Origin: Actinocrispum wychmicini
Lineage (GTDB): Bacteria; Actinomycetota; Actinomycetes; Mycobacteriales; Pseudonocardiaceae
Assembly (NCBI RefSeq): GCF_004345645.1
Contig: NZ_SLWS01000013.1
Coordinates: 186,001-250,000 of the forward strand
DNA length: 64,000 nt
Reading direction: 5' to 3'
Part shown: positions 7,777-15,237 of the stretch, in pieces
How positions within the stretch are numbered: position 1 is the stretch's first letter
Layout: every line of letters begins with the position of its first letter
The notes under the pieces: generated by a model
Database searches by the model: none
Seen by the model: only the letters and a program-made list of their open reading frames with translations
Told to the model about the DNA's origin: nothing
Translations under genes and position numbers: made by a program

Positions 7777-9645
7777 ATGCAAACAGCGAGGAAATCAGTG
7801 GCCACGTTCGCCGATACGACGTTCACGCCGCCGGAGCGCATCCGGAACTTCTGCATCATCGCCCACATCGACCACGGCAAGTCCACCCTGGCCGACCGGA
7901 TGCTGCAGCTCACAGGCGTGGTCGAGGAACGCGCCATGCGAGCCCAGTACCTGGACCGGATGGACATCGAGCGGGAACGCGGCATCACCATCAAGGCGCA
8001 GAACGTCCGGCTGCCCTGGGTGATCGACGGCGAGGAGATCGTGCTGCACCTGATCGACACCCCCGGGCACGTGGACTTCACCTACGAGGTGTCCCGGGCG
8101 CTGGAGGCGTGCGAGGGCGCGATCCTGCTGGTCGACGCCGCGCAGGGGATCGAGGCGCAGACCCTGGCGAACCTCTACCTCGCCCTGGAGAAGGACCTCA
8201 CGGTCGTGCCGGTGCTGAACAAGATCGACCTGCCGGCCGCCGACCCGGAGAAGTACTCACGTGAGTTGGCGCACATCATCGGGTGCGAGCCGGAGGACGT
8301 GCTGCGGGTCTCGGCCAAGACCGGCGAGGGCGTCCGGGAGCTGCTCGACGCCGTCGTGCGCCAGGTGCCGGCGCCGACCGGGAACGCGGACGCGCCGGCC
8401 CGCGCGATGATCTTCGACTCGGTGTACGACACGTACCGCGGCGTGGTCACGTACATCAGGGTGGTGGACGGGAAGATCACGCCGCGGGAGCGGATCCGGA
8501 TGATGTCCACCGGCGCCGTGCACGAGCTGCTCGAGGTCGGGATCATCTCGCCGGAGCCCAAGCCGAGCGTCGGTCTCGGGGTCGGCGAGGTCGGCTACCT
8601 GATCACCGGAGTGAAGGACGTCCGTCAGTCCAAGGTCGGTGACACGGTCACCGCGGAGCGCAAGGGCGCCACCGAGGCGCTGGCCGGGTACCGGGAACCG
8701 AAACCGATGGTCTACTCCGGACTGTACCCGCTGGACGGTTCGGACTACCCCGACCTGCGCGAGGCACTGGACAAGCTCCGGCTGAACGACGCCGCGCTGA
8801 CGTACGAGCCGGAGACCTCGGCCGCGCTGGGCTTCGGATTCCGCTGTGGCTTCCTCGGTCTGCTGCACCTGGAGATCACCCGGGATCGGCTGGAGCGCGA
8901 GTTCGGCCTCGAGCTCATCTCGACCGCGCCGAACGTGGTCTACCGCGTGGTCACCGACGACGGCACCGAGACGACCGTGACGAATCCGTCCGACTGGGTG
9001 GACGGCAAGATCATGGAGGTCTACGAGCCGATCGTGAAGACCACGGTGATCTGCCCGAGCGAGTTCATCGGCACGGTCATGGAACTGTGCCAGAGCCGCC
9101 GTGGCCAGCTCGGCGGCATGGACTACCTCTCGGAGGACCGCGTCGAACTGCGGTACACGATGCCGTTGGCGGAGATCATCTTCGACTTCTTCGACTCGCT
9201 GAAGTCCCGCACCCGCGGCTACGCCTCGCTGGACTACGAGGACGCCGGCGAGCAGACCGCGAACCTGGTCAAGGTCGACATCCTGCTGCAGGGCGAGCCG
9301 GTGGACGCGTTCAGCGCCATCGTCCACCGGGACGCCGCCTACACCTACGGCACCCGGATGGCCACGAAACTGCGCGAACTCATTCCGCGGCAACAGTTCG
9401 AGGTGCCGATCCAGGCCGCGATCGGCTCCCGCGTGATCGCCCGCGAGACGATCCGCGCGATGCGCAAGGACGTCCTGGCCAAGTGCTACGGCGGTGACAT
9501 CACCCGGAAGCGCAAGCTGCTGGAGAAGCAGAAAGAAGGCAAGAAGCGGATGAAGATGGTCGGCCGCGTGGAGGTCCCCCAAGAGGCCTTCGTGGCCGCG
9601 CTGTCCACCGACGAGGCCGGCGACAAGCCCAAGGGAAAGAAGTAA
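7777..9645 (+). CDS. lepA: Elongation factor 4 (LepA GTPase)
   Basis: Ribosome-binding GTPase that back-translocates or remodels stalled or assembling ribosomes. The protein is full length with G1 AHIDHGKST, the switch I region RERGITIKAQNV, G3 DTPGHVDF and G4 NKIDLP. The LepA-specific C-terminal domain contains KVDILLQGEPVDAFS and the GKKRMK segment. Two starts are plausible: ATG 7777 (622 residues) and GTG 7798, the latter with GAGG 6 nt upstream and giving MATFADTTF, which many relatives start near. It belongs to the conserved rpsT-lepA-hemW backbone, here separated from both neighbours by accessory genes. Confidence 0.95.
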   Translation: MQTARKSVATFADTTFTPPERIRNFCIIAHIDHGKSTLADRMLQLTGVVEERAMRAQYLDRMDIERERGITIKAQNVRLPWVIDGEEIVLHLIDTPGHVDFTYEVSRALEACEGAILLVDAAQGIEAQTLANLYLALEKDLTVVPVLNKIDLPAADPEKYSRELAHIIGCEPEDVLRVSAKTGEGVRELLDAVVRQVPAPTGNADAPARAMIFDSVYDTYRGVVTYIRVVDGKITPRERIRMMSTGAVHELLEVGIISPEPKPSVGLGVGEVGYLITGVKDVRQSKVGDTVTAERKGATEALAGYREPKPMVYSGLYPLDGSDYPDLREALDKLRLNDAALTYEPETSAALGFGFRCGFLGLLHLEITRDRLEREFGLELISTAPNVVYRVVTDDGTETTVTNPSDWVDGKIMEVYEPIVKTTVICPSEFIGTVMELCQSRRGQLGGMDYLSEDRVELRYTMPLAEIIFDFFDSLKSRTRGYASLDYEDAGEQTANLVKVDILLQGEPVDAFSAIVHRDAAYTYGTRMATKLRELIPRQQFEVPIQAAIGSRVIARETIRAMRKDVLAKCYGGDITRKRKLLEKQKEGKKRMKMVGRVEVPQEAFVAALSTDEAGDKPKGKK

Positions 9646-9738
9646 CCCGATCGAGTGAAGCTCCCGCAACCAAGATCAACAACGAAGGTTTCTGTCGGTC
9701 CCCTCTGATCCACTTGGCAGCGTGGAGAAAGGAGGCCG

Positions 9739-10314
9739 ATGACAGAAATGGTGGCCGGCTTGCCCGGCGGTTCGGGTCCGTTCGCAGTCAGGGACCTGGA
9801 GCGGATGCCCGATGACGGACGTCGCTACGAGTTGCTGGACGGGGTGCTGATCGTCAGCCCGATACCTGGCACCCGGCATCAGAAGATGGTGGTGGGCTTG
9901 GCCGCTGTGTTGAACCGGTCGTGCCCGGACGATTTGCACGCCTTGATCGGGCCGTTCGCGGTACGCCCAGGGCCCGATACCGAGCTGCAGCCCGACGCGC
10001 TTGTCGCCCGCGCCGAGGATCTGACCGAGGAGCTGTTGCCGGTCGCGCCGCTCTTGACCGTTGAGGTGCTTTCGCCGAGCACCGCACTGATCGACATCAA
10101 CACCAAGAAGGCCGCCTACCAGCGGATGGGAGTGCCGAGCTACTGGATCATCGATCCGGTGGACGCGCGGCTGACCGTGTTCGAACTGGACGACGCCGGG
10201 GTCTACGCCCAGGTTGCCGAGGTCAAGGGCGAGGACGGGGTGGAGGTGGAACGGCCGTTCCCGGTGCGGGTGGTGCCGGCGGAACTGCTGGGGACACTGT
10301 GGCGCCGGGTCTAG
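9739..10314 (+). CDS. Uma2-family (DUF820) PD-(D/E)XK nuclease-like protein
   Basis: 191 residues with the Uma2 signature: MPDDGRRYELLDGVLIVSP at the N-terminus, ELQPDALVAR (acidic residue of the core), LTVEVLSPST (the E-x-S strand) and NTKKAAYQRMGVPSYWIIDP with the catalytic-type Lys. The fold is that of restriction-endonuclease-like nucleases; the cellular role is unknown and the family is highly amplified in actinobacteria and cyanobacteria. A strong AAAGGAGG ribosome binding site precedes ATG 9739. It stands alone between lepA and a long repetitive non-coding stretch. Confidence 0.85.
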   Translation: MTEMVAGLPGGSGPFAVRDLERMPDDGRRYELLDGVLIVSPIPGTRHQKMVVGLAAVLNRSCPDDLHALIGPFAVRPGPDTELQPDALVARAEDLTEELLPVAPLLTVEVLSPSTALIDINTKKAAYQRMGVPSYWIIDPVDARLTVFELDDAGVYAQVAEVKGEDGVEVERPFPVRVVPAELLGTLWRRV

Positions 10315-10699
10315 GTTGGTGGCGGGGTGGGCCTACCAGGCCAGGCAGCCGGCCAGGAAGCGGCTCGACAGGTCAGGAGGGCGGCAGGGCAGCCGCGCTG
10401 GTGGGCCGGGTCGGGTAGCCGGGCTGGCGGGTCAGGAAGGCGGGTCGACGAGGCGGGCCGGCAGAGCAGGTGGTCGGGCTCACGGGCCGGGCCGGCAGGT
10501 CGCGGGGTGGGCGAGTCCGTGGGCTGGGCTGGTGGGCTGAGCAGTTGGGTCAGGAAGCCGGCTGCGGGCCGGGCACGTGTTCGAGTGGGCTGATTGGTCG
10601 GGCGGCCGGGTGAATGAGTCGCGAAGGCGGACAGCCGGGTCGGGTAGCCAGGCTGGTGAGCCGGTGGGTCGAGAAGCCGGGCAGGTGAGCCGGGTGACT

Positions 10700-10823
10700 G
10701 GGTCTGTGGGCCGGGAAGCCGGGCAGGTGAGCCGAGTAGCAGGGTCAGTGGGCCGGAAGCCGGGCCGGTGAGCCGAGTAGCTGGGTCAGTGGGCCGGAAG
10801 CCCGGGCAGGTGCCGAGCGCCTT
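10700..10823. repeat. 41-42 bp minisatellite, 3 clear units
   Basis: Units beginning GGGTC(T/A)GTGGGCCGG and passing through AAGCCGGGC(A/C)GGTGAGCCGAGTAGC occupy 10700-10741, 10742-10782 and 10783-10823. More degenerate copies flank them from about 10640 to 10855. Identity between the first two units is high; the third has lost several bases. Confidence 0.85.
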
Positions 10824-11091
10824 GGTCAGTGGGTCGGAAAGCGGGGCTGGGTGCTGGGTCGCGGCGTTCCGGATGGGCTGGTGAGCCGGGTAGGTGGGTC
10901 AGTTGGTCGGCAGGCAGGGCTGGCGGGCTGGGTCGGTGGGTTGTAAAGGCGGGCTGGCGGATCGAGTGGCTGGGCTGTCGCGCCGGTTGCTGGGCTGGAT
11001 AACCGGGCTGCGGGTTAGGAAGGCGGTCCGTGCTGGTGGCCACGCGGGCGGGCTGCGTCACTGGTTCGGGAAGCCGGGCTGGCGGATCGGG

Positions 11092-11284
11092 TAGCTGGGC
11101 TGGCGGCCGGATTGATGGTCAGGCAGCTGACCGGCGGCCGGGTTGGTGGCCGGGCAGTTGGGCTGGTGGGCCGGGTTGTTGGTCAGGCAGCTGGCTGGCG
11201 GCTGGGTTGGTGGTCGCGCAGTTGGGCTGGTGGGCCGGGTTAGTGGTCGCGCAGCGGGGCTGGCGGGCCAGGTTGGTGGTCGGG
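11092..11284. repeat. 31-33 bp minisatellite, 6 degenerate units
   Basis: Six head-to-tail units, each starting (C/T)AG(C/T)(T/G)G and ending GG(T/C)C(A/G/C)GG, run from 11092 to 11284. The best-preserved form is CAGTTGGGCTGGTGGGCC followed by GGGTT(G/A)GTGGTCGCG. Unit lengths alternate among 31, 32 and 33 bp, so no reading frame is kept. Confidence 0.85.
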
Positions 11285-11351
11285 TAGCTGGGTCGGTTCG
11301 GGGCGCGGTGTTCCGGTGGGCTGGGTCGCGGCTGAAGGCCGTCGGTGGGTG

Positions 11352-11453
11352 AACGCGTTCGCCAGCTCTGCCGTTCGTTGACAGGCAACGCGTTCGCCGA
11401 CCCTGCCGGTTGTCGACGAGCAACGTTCGCTGACCCTGCTCTTCGTTGACGGG
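11352..11453. repeat. 35-bp repeat, 3 units
   Basis: AACGCGTTCGCC opens units at 11352 and 11387 (35 bp each), and a 32-bp copy opens AACGTTCGC at 11422. Each unit ends in GTTGAC or GTCGAC. It is distinct in sequence from the two G-rich minisatellites just upstream. Confidence 0.85.
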
Positions 11454-11502
11454 ACCGGGGTGTTCCGGCGTTTGGTGGGGAGTCGAGCCGGGTTGGGTAC
11501 TG

Positions 11503-11940
11503 TCAGCCGGCTAGGTCGTCCAGGACGCGGATTGCTTTGGCGTACTTGGCTTTGAGGCGATTTTGGGTGGCTGGGTCGAGGGCGTCCATTCGGATGGGGT
11601 CGGTGTTGTCCGCTATGTCGGCGCGCTTGACCGTTACAGCTGTGGGGTCTTTGGCTACTCGGATCAGGTAGGCGGATTGGGGTTCGTCGTCGCCTCGGCT
11701 GAGGGCTATCACGGTGGTGACTACTGCTTCGGGGCAGCCGGCGGCTCGGAGGTCGTCGGCGGTGACCGGGGTGTCTTCGATGACGTCGTGGAGGACCGCG
11801 GCCATTTTGGCGTGGTCTCCTTCGACGCGGGCCATCACCCGCATCGGGTGGCCGATGTACGGATTGCCGGACAGGTCTATCTGGGTGGCGTGGGCGTCGC
11901 GGGCGATCCGGATGGCGTCGTCGAGGGTGAAAGCCGTCAT
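11503..11940 (-). CDS. Small HD-domain (RelA/SpoT-type) hydrolase
   Basis: 145 residues resembling the stand-alone (p)ppGpp-hydrolase HD domain of RelA/SpoT proteins. Metal-binding positions are visible: His in ARDAHATQ, HPMRVM, the HD pair in AAVLHDVIEDTPV, and Asp in VKRADIADNTD. There is no synthetase or ACT domain. It is the second gene of a two-gene operon; its ATG overlaps the stop of an XRE regulator (ATGA, 4 bp). By analogy it could degrade alarmones or similar pyrophosphorylated nucleotides. The pairing with an XRE regulator recalls toxin-antitoxin architecture, but no toxin is evident. Confidence 0.8.
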   Translation of the reverse strand: MTAFTLDDAIRIARDAHATQIDLSGNPYIGHPMRVMARVEGDHAKMAAVLHDVIEDTPVTADDLRAAGCPEAVVTTVIALSRGDDEPQSAYLIRVAKDPTAVTVKRADIADNTDPIRMDALDPATQNRLKAKYAKAIRVLDDLAG

Positions 11941-12224
11941 ATCAGTGTCACCTCTTGGTTGTCGAAGTCCACGACGATCCTGAGTCTGCCTCCGATGGCG
12001 GCAGCGTACCGGCGGATTGTGTCGACCTCGAACAGCTGCACGTCGCCGCGTTCCAGTTGGCTGATCCTGGCCTGGCTCACGCCCATCGCGTTGGCCAGTT
12101 CGGTCTGCGTGAAACCGGCTCGCTTGCGAAGCTCGCGCAGCCGGTAGCCGCCGATGTAGGCGCCGAGTGACCTACGGGCCTCGGCGGCGTCGGCTTGGGC
12201 CTTGGTTTCTTTCCAGGGAAGCAT
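11937..12224 (-). CDS. XRE-family helix-turn-helix regulator
   Basis: 95 residues. A basic N-terminal helix (GGYRLRELRKRAGF) leads into a Cro/CI-type HTH with TQTELANAMGVSQARISQLERG, the recognition helix being VSQARISQLE. It then has the short C-terminal strand segment LRIVVDF, typical of HigA/MqsA-like antitoxins. ATG 12224 is preceded by GAGGAGGG. A TATATT -10-like hexamer lies at 12257-12252 on the minus strand, with no convincing -35. It heads the operon with the HD hydrolase and probably represses its own promoter (inference). Confidence 0.85.
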   Translation of the reverse strand: MLPWKETKAQADAAEARRSLGAYIGGYRLRELRKRAGFTQTELANAMGVSQARISQLERGDVQLFEVDTIRRYAAAIGGRLRIVVDFDNQEVTLI

Positions 12225-12321
12225 TTTCGCCCTCCTCAGCGGTGCGCTGCGAATATAACGCCGACCTTCTATTCGTCGGGTGTCGAGCGGCACTGGGTGC
12301 CAGAGTGGCGGCATCTGGGGG

Positions 12322-12365
12322 TTGACAAAGGGTATTGGTCTAGTCCATTTTGGTGGTGTAGACCA
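12322..12365 (+). promoter_or_regulatory. Chitinase promoter with two DasR-like (dre) sites
   Basis: A consensus -35 TTGACA (12322-12327) is followed by ATTGGTCTAGTCCATT (12334-12349) and TGGTGTAGACCA (12354-12365). The second differs from the DasR core TGGTCTAGACCA at one position, as does the central 12 bp of the first. DasR is the GntR-type GlcNAc-6-P-responsive repressor controlling chitinases in streptomycetes. The sites overlap the expected -10 and transcript start, an ideal repressor position. The rest of the 12225-12397 gap shows only the divergent XRE leader. Confidence 0.8.
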
Positions 12366-12397
12366 CAAACCGGGCGCGGGTGTGGAGAAGATCAACA

Positions 12398-14080
12398 ATG
12401 GCCAGTAGGGTCTGGCGGCTGTTCTCGGCCGCCGTCTTAGCCATCGCCGCCCTCGCCCTGGTTCCGGCTGGTCCGGCCGCGGCGGCGAACATCGTCTCGA
12501 ACCCCGGGTTCGAGACGGGCACCACCAGCAGTTGGACCTGTTCCAACGCAACGGTTGCGAACAGTCCCGTGCACAGTGGCGCCAAGGCGCTGGCCGGCAC
12601 GCCCGCCGGGCAGGACTTCGCCCAGTGCACGCAGTCGATCATCGTCGTGCCGAACACCAAGTACACGCTCAGCGCCTGGGTCAACGGCAGTTACACCTAC
12701 GTCGGGGTGACCGGCACGGGGACGACCGACACGAGCACGTGGACCCCGGTCGCCGGCCAGTACACCCAACTGTCGGTCGGCTTCACGACCGGCGCGAACA
12801 CCAAGAGCATCACGGTCTTCGTGCACGGCTGGTACGGCCAGCCCACGTACTTCGCGGACGACTTCACCATCGACGGTCCCGGCGGCGGCGACCCGAACCC
12901 GCCGGTCGTCCCGAACCCGCCCACCGGGCTGTCCGGGACCGCGACCAGCGACACGACGTCGTCCCTGAATTGGTCCGCGGTGTCGAACGCGACCAGCTAC
13001 AACGTCTACCGCAACGGTACGAAGATCGGCTCGTCGACGAGCGCGTCGTTCAACGACTCCGGCCTCACCGCGCAGACGACGTACAGCTACGCGGTCACGG
13101 CGGTCAACACGGCCGGTGAGTCGGCGAAGTCCACCGCGGTGTCCGTGACCACCCCGCAGAGCGGCGGCGGCAACCCGGGCGGTGGCTCGTTGCCGAAGCA
13201 CGTGCTCACGGGGTACTGGCAGAACTTCTTCAACGGCGCCAGGGCACTGAAGCTGGCTGACGTGCCCGCCACGTACGACATCATCGCGGTGGCGTTCGCC
13301 GACGCCGTCCCGAGCCGGCCCGGCGGGATCAGCTTCACGCTGGACTCCGGCCTGTCGTCGCAGCTCGGCGGGTACACCGACGCCCAGTTCCGGGCGGACA
13401 TCAAGACCGTGCACGCCCGTGGCCAGAAGGTGATCATCTCGGTCGGCGGCCAGAACGGCACGATCTCGGTCGGCGACAGCACGGCCGCGAACAACTTCGC
13501 CAACGACGTGAAGGGCCTGATCGCCACCTACGGGTTCGACGGTGTGGACATCGACCTGGAGAACGGGATCAGCGCCGGACCGATGGGGTCCGCGCTGCAC
13601 AGCATCGCCGCCGGCGGTGGCTCGGTCATCACGTTGGCACCGCAGACGATCGACATGCAGTCCACCGGCAACGGCTACTTCCAGTTGGCGTTGAACATCA
13701 AGGACGTGCTGACCGTCGTCAACATGCAGTACTACAACTCCGGTTCCATGAACGGCTGTGACCAGGGCGTCTACAGCCAGAGCACGGTGAACTTCCTGAC
13801 CGCGTTGGCCTGCATCCAGTTGCAGGGCGGTCTGCGGCCGGACCAGGTCGGGTTGGGGTTGCCGGCGTCGACGAGCGCCGCCGGCGGTGGCTTCCAGTCG
13901 CCGGGCAACGTCAACAACGCGTTGGACTGCCTGGCCAGAGGGACCAACTGCGGCAGCTTCAAGCCGAGCACCACCTGGCCGGCGATCAGGGGCGCGATGA
14001 CCTGGTCGATCAACTGGGACGCCACGAACAGCTTCCAGTTCGCGAACACTGTCGCACCGCACCTCGATACCCTGCCTTGA
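12398..14080 (+). CDS. Secreted GH18 chitinase with CBM and FnIII domains
   Basis: 560 residues that degrade chitin outside the cell. Order: Sec signal peptide (to about AAAAN), a jelly-roll carbohydrate-binding module (NIVSNPGFETG...FADDFTIDG), a Pro/Gly linker, a fibronectin III domain (PPTGLSGTATSDTTSSLNW...), a second Gly linker, then a GH18 catalytic domain. The catalytic motif DGVDIDLE matches DxxDxDxE, with the acid/base Glu last. SVGG and MTWSINWD are further GH18 blocks. ATG 12398 has GGAGAAG 7 nt upstream. It is regulated by a promoter with DasR-like sites and ends in a strong terminator. Monocistronic. Confidence 0.93.
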   Translation: MASRVWRLFSAAVLAIAALALVPAGPAAAANIVSNPGFETGTTSSWTCSNATVANSPVHSGAKALAGTPAGQDFAQCTQSIIVVPNTKYTLSAWVNGSYTYVGVTGTGTTDTSTWTPVAGQYTQLSVGFTTGANTKSITVFVHGWYGQPTYFADDFTIDGPGGGDPNPPVVPNPPTGLSGTATSDTTSSLNWSAVSNATSYNVYRNGTKIGSSTSASFNDSGLTAQTTYSYAVTAVNTAGESAKSTAVSVTTPQSGGGNPGGGSLPKHVLTGYWQNFFNGARALKLADVPATYDIIAVAFADAVPSRPGGISFTLDSGLSSQLGGYTDAQFRADIKTVHARGQKVIISVGGQNGTISVGDSTAANNFANDVKGLIATYGFDGVDIDLENGISAGPMGSALHSIAAGGGSVITLAPQTIDMQSTGNGYFQLALNIKDVLTVVNMQYYNSGSMNGCDQGVYSQSTVNFLTALACIQLQGGLRPDQVGLGLPASTSAAGGGFQSPGNVNNALDCLARGTNCGSFKPSTTWPAIRGAMTWSINWDATNSFQFANTVAPHLDTLP

Positions 14081-14089
14081 GGTGCTCCG

Positions 14090-14129
14090 GGAGTGGCTCT
14101 CGTCTCCGCCCACGGACGAGAGCCACTCC
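14090..14129 (+). terminator. Perfect 15-bp hairpin terminating the chitinase gene
   Basis: GGAGTGGCTCTCGTC (14090-14104) is the exact reverse complement of GACGAGAGCCACTCC (14115-14129), with a 10-nt loop, starting 9 bp after the chitinase stop. It is followed only by TTGG, so this is a long-stem, poor-U-tract terminator as is common in actinomycetes. Confidence 0.8.
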
Positions 14130-14148
14130 TTGGACTATCGTCGAATCC

Positions 14149-15183
14149 ATGTACGCCAAGCTGCCGGTGATCGTCGCCCCGATGGCGGGCGGTCCGTCCA
14201 CTCCGGACCTTGTCGCGGGGGCGGCGGACGCCGGCGCCTTCGGTTTCCTGGCCGCCGGCTATCTCACCGCCGACGGTCTGAAAGCCCAGCTCGACCGGAC
14301 CAGAGGCCTTACCGGTCAGGCGTTCGGCGTGAACCTGTTCCTGCCCAGCACAAGGTCCACTGTGGACCTGAGTGGCTACCGTGAAGCGGTCACGGCCGAA
14401 GCTCGGCGCTACGGCGCTGAGCCGGGCGAGCCGGTGTGGAACGACGACAACTATCCGGCCAAGGTTGACCTGCTGGTGGCCGACCCGGTTCCGGTGGTGT
14501 CGTTCACGTTCGGTGTTCCGTCGACGAATGACGTGGAACGGCTACACGCGGCGGGTACCCAGGTTGTCGTCACTGTCACCACACCGGGCGAGGCGCGTAA
14601 GGCCGCTGAGGTGGGCGCGGACGCGTTGTGTGTGCAGGGTTTCGAAGCTGGTGCGCACCGGGGGATCTTCGTGGACGACGGGTCGCCGGCCGGCGGCCCG
14701 ACCTACGGGCTGCTGGCCGCGTTGCGGCTCGTGCAGGCGGAAGTGGATTTGCCGTTGATCGCGGCCGGGGGACTGGTGCACGGCGCGGACATCGCGGCCG
14801 TGCTGGCCGCGGGCGCGAAGGCCGCCCAGCTCGGCACCGCTTTCCTCGGCTGCCCGGAGGCGGGCACCCAGCAGGTGCACCGGGAAGCGCTCAAGTCGGT
14901 CAGGGACACCGCGTTCACCAGGGCGTTCAGCGGTCGCCCCGCTCGTGGGCTGGTGAACCGCTTCATGACCGAGCACGACGGTCCGGCCGCGTACCCCGAG
15001 GTCCACAACATGACCCGGCCGGTGCGAGCCGCCGCGGCCAAGGCGGGTGATCCGGAGGCGATGTCGCTGTGGGCGGGCCAGACGTACCCGGTGGCGCCGT
15101 CCGGCCCGGTGCGGGACGTGGTGGCTCAGTTGGCGACGCAACTGCGTGCGGCGATCAGCAGCGTTGCGCAAGTACTTCCGTAG
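14149..15183 (+). CDS. Nitronate monooxygenase / 2-nitropropane dioxygenase family
   Basis: 344-residue FMN-dependent TIM-barrel enzyme. Family blocks: VIVAPMAGGPSTPDLV at the N-terminus, VVVTVTTPGEARKAAEVGADALCVQGFEAGAHRG (key: CVQGFEAGAHRG, with the catalytic-base His), LPLIAAGGLVHGADIAAVLAAGA (FMN phosphate site) and AAQLGTAFLG. It oxidises alkyl nitronates or related compounds such as propionate 3-nitronate; the physiological substrate is unknown. ATG 14149 comes 19 bp after the chitinase terminator and has no clear ribosome binding site, so it may be leaderless. Confidence 0.9.
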   Translation: MYAKLPVIVAPMAGGPSTPDLVAGAADAGAFGFLAAGYLTADGLKAQLDRTRGLTGQAFGVNLFLPSTRSTVDLSGYREAVTAEARRYGAEPGEPVWNDDNYPAKVDLLVADPVPVVSFTFGVPSTNDVERLHAAGTQVVVTVTTPGEARKAAEVGADALCVQGFEAGAHRGIFVDDGSPAGGPTYGLLAALRLVQAEVDLPLIAAGGLVHGADIAAVLAAGAKAAQLGTAFLGCPEAGTQQVHREALKSVRDTAFTRAFSGRPARGLVNRFMTEHDGPAAYPEVHNMTRPVRAAAAKAGDPEAMSLWAGQTYPVAPSGPVRDVVAQLATQLRAAISSVAQVLP

Positions 15184-15237
15184 TGGCCGGATCGAATTCG
15201 TATGCCACCTGACCGTCCGAGCGGGCAGGATGTGGGG

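Larger units (their letters stand above)
10315..11502. other. 1.2 kb G-rich, repetitive non-coding region
   Basis: No frame here carries a recognisable domain. Open frames on both strands translate to low-complexity Gly/Arg/Trp or Pro/Gln/Ala strings with no consistent start or ribosome binding site. The plus strand is strikingly rich in G over C, made of shuffled words such as GGGCTGG, GCCGGG and GGTGGTC. Three separate tandem-repeat families lie inside (listed separately). It lies between Uma2 and the 3' end of the HD-hydrolase gene. Confidence 0.7.

Noticed and set aside
8257..9669. 470-codon minus-strand frame
   Set aside because: Antisense shadow of lepA; Arg/His/Val-rich with no domain.
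10315..11502. CRISPR array
   Set aside because: Units are degenerate tandem copies without unique spacers, and no cas genes are nearby.
12507..12520. GGTTCGAGAC resembling a tRNA T-arm
   Set aside because: Inside the chitinase coding sequence with no acceptor or anticodon stems around it.
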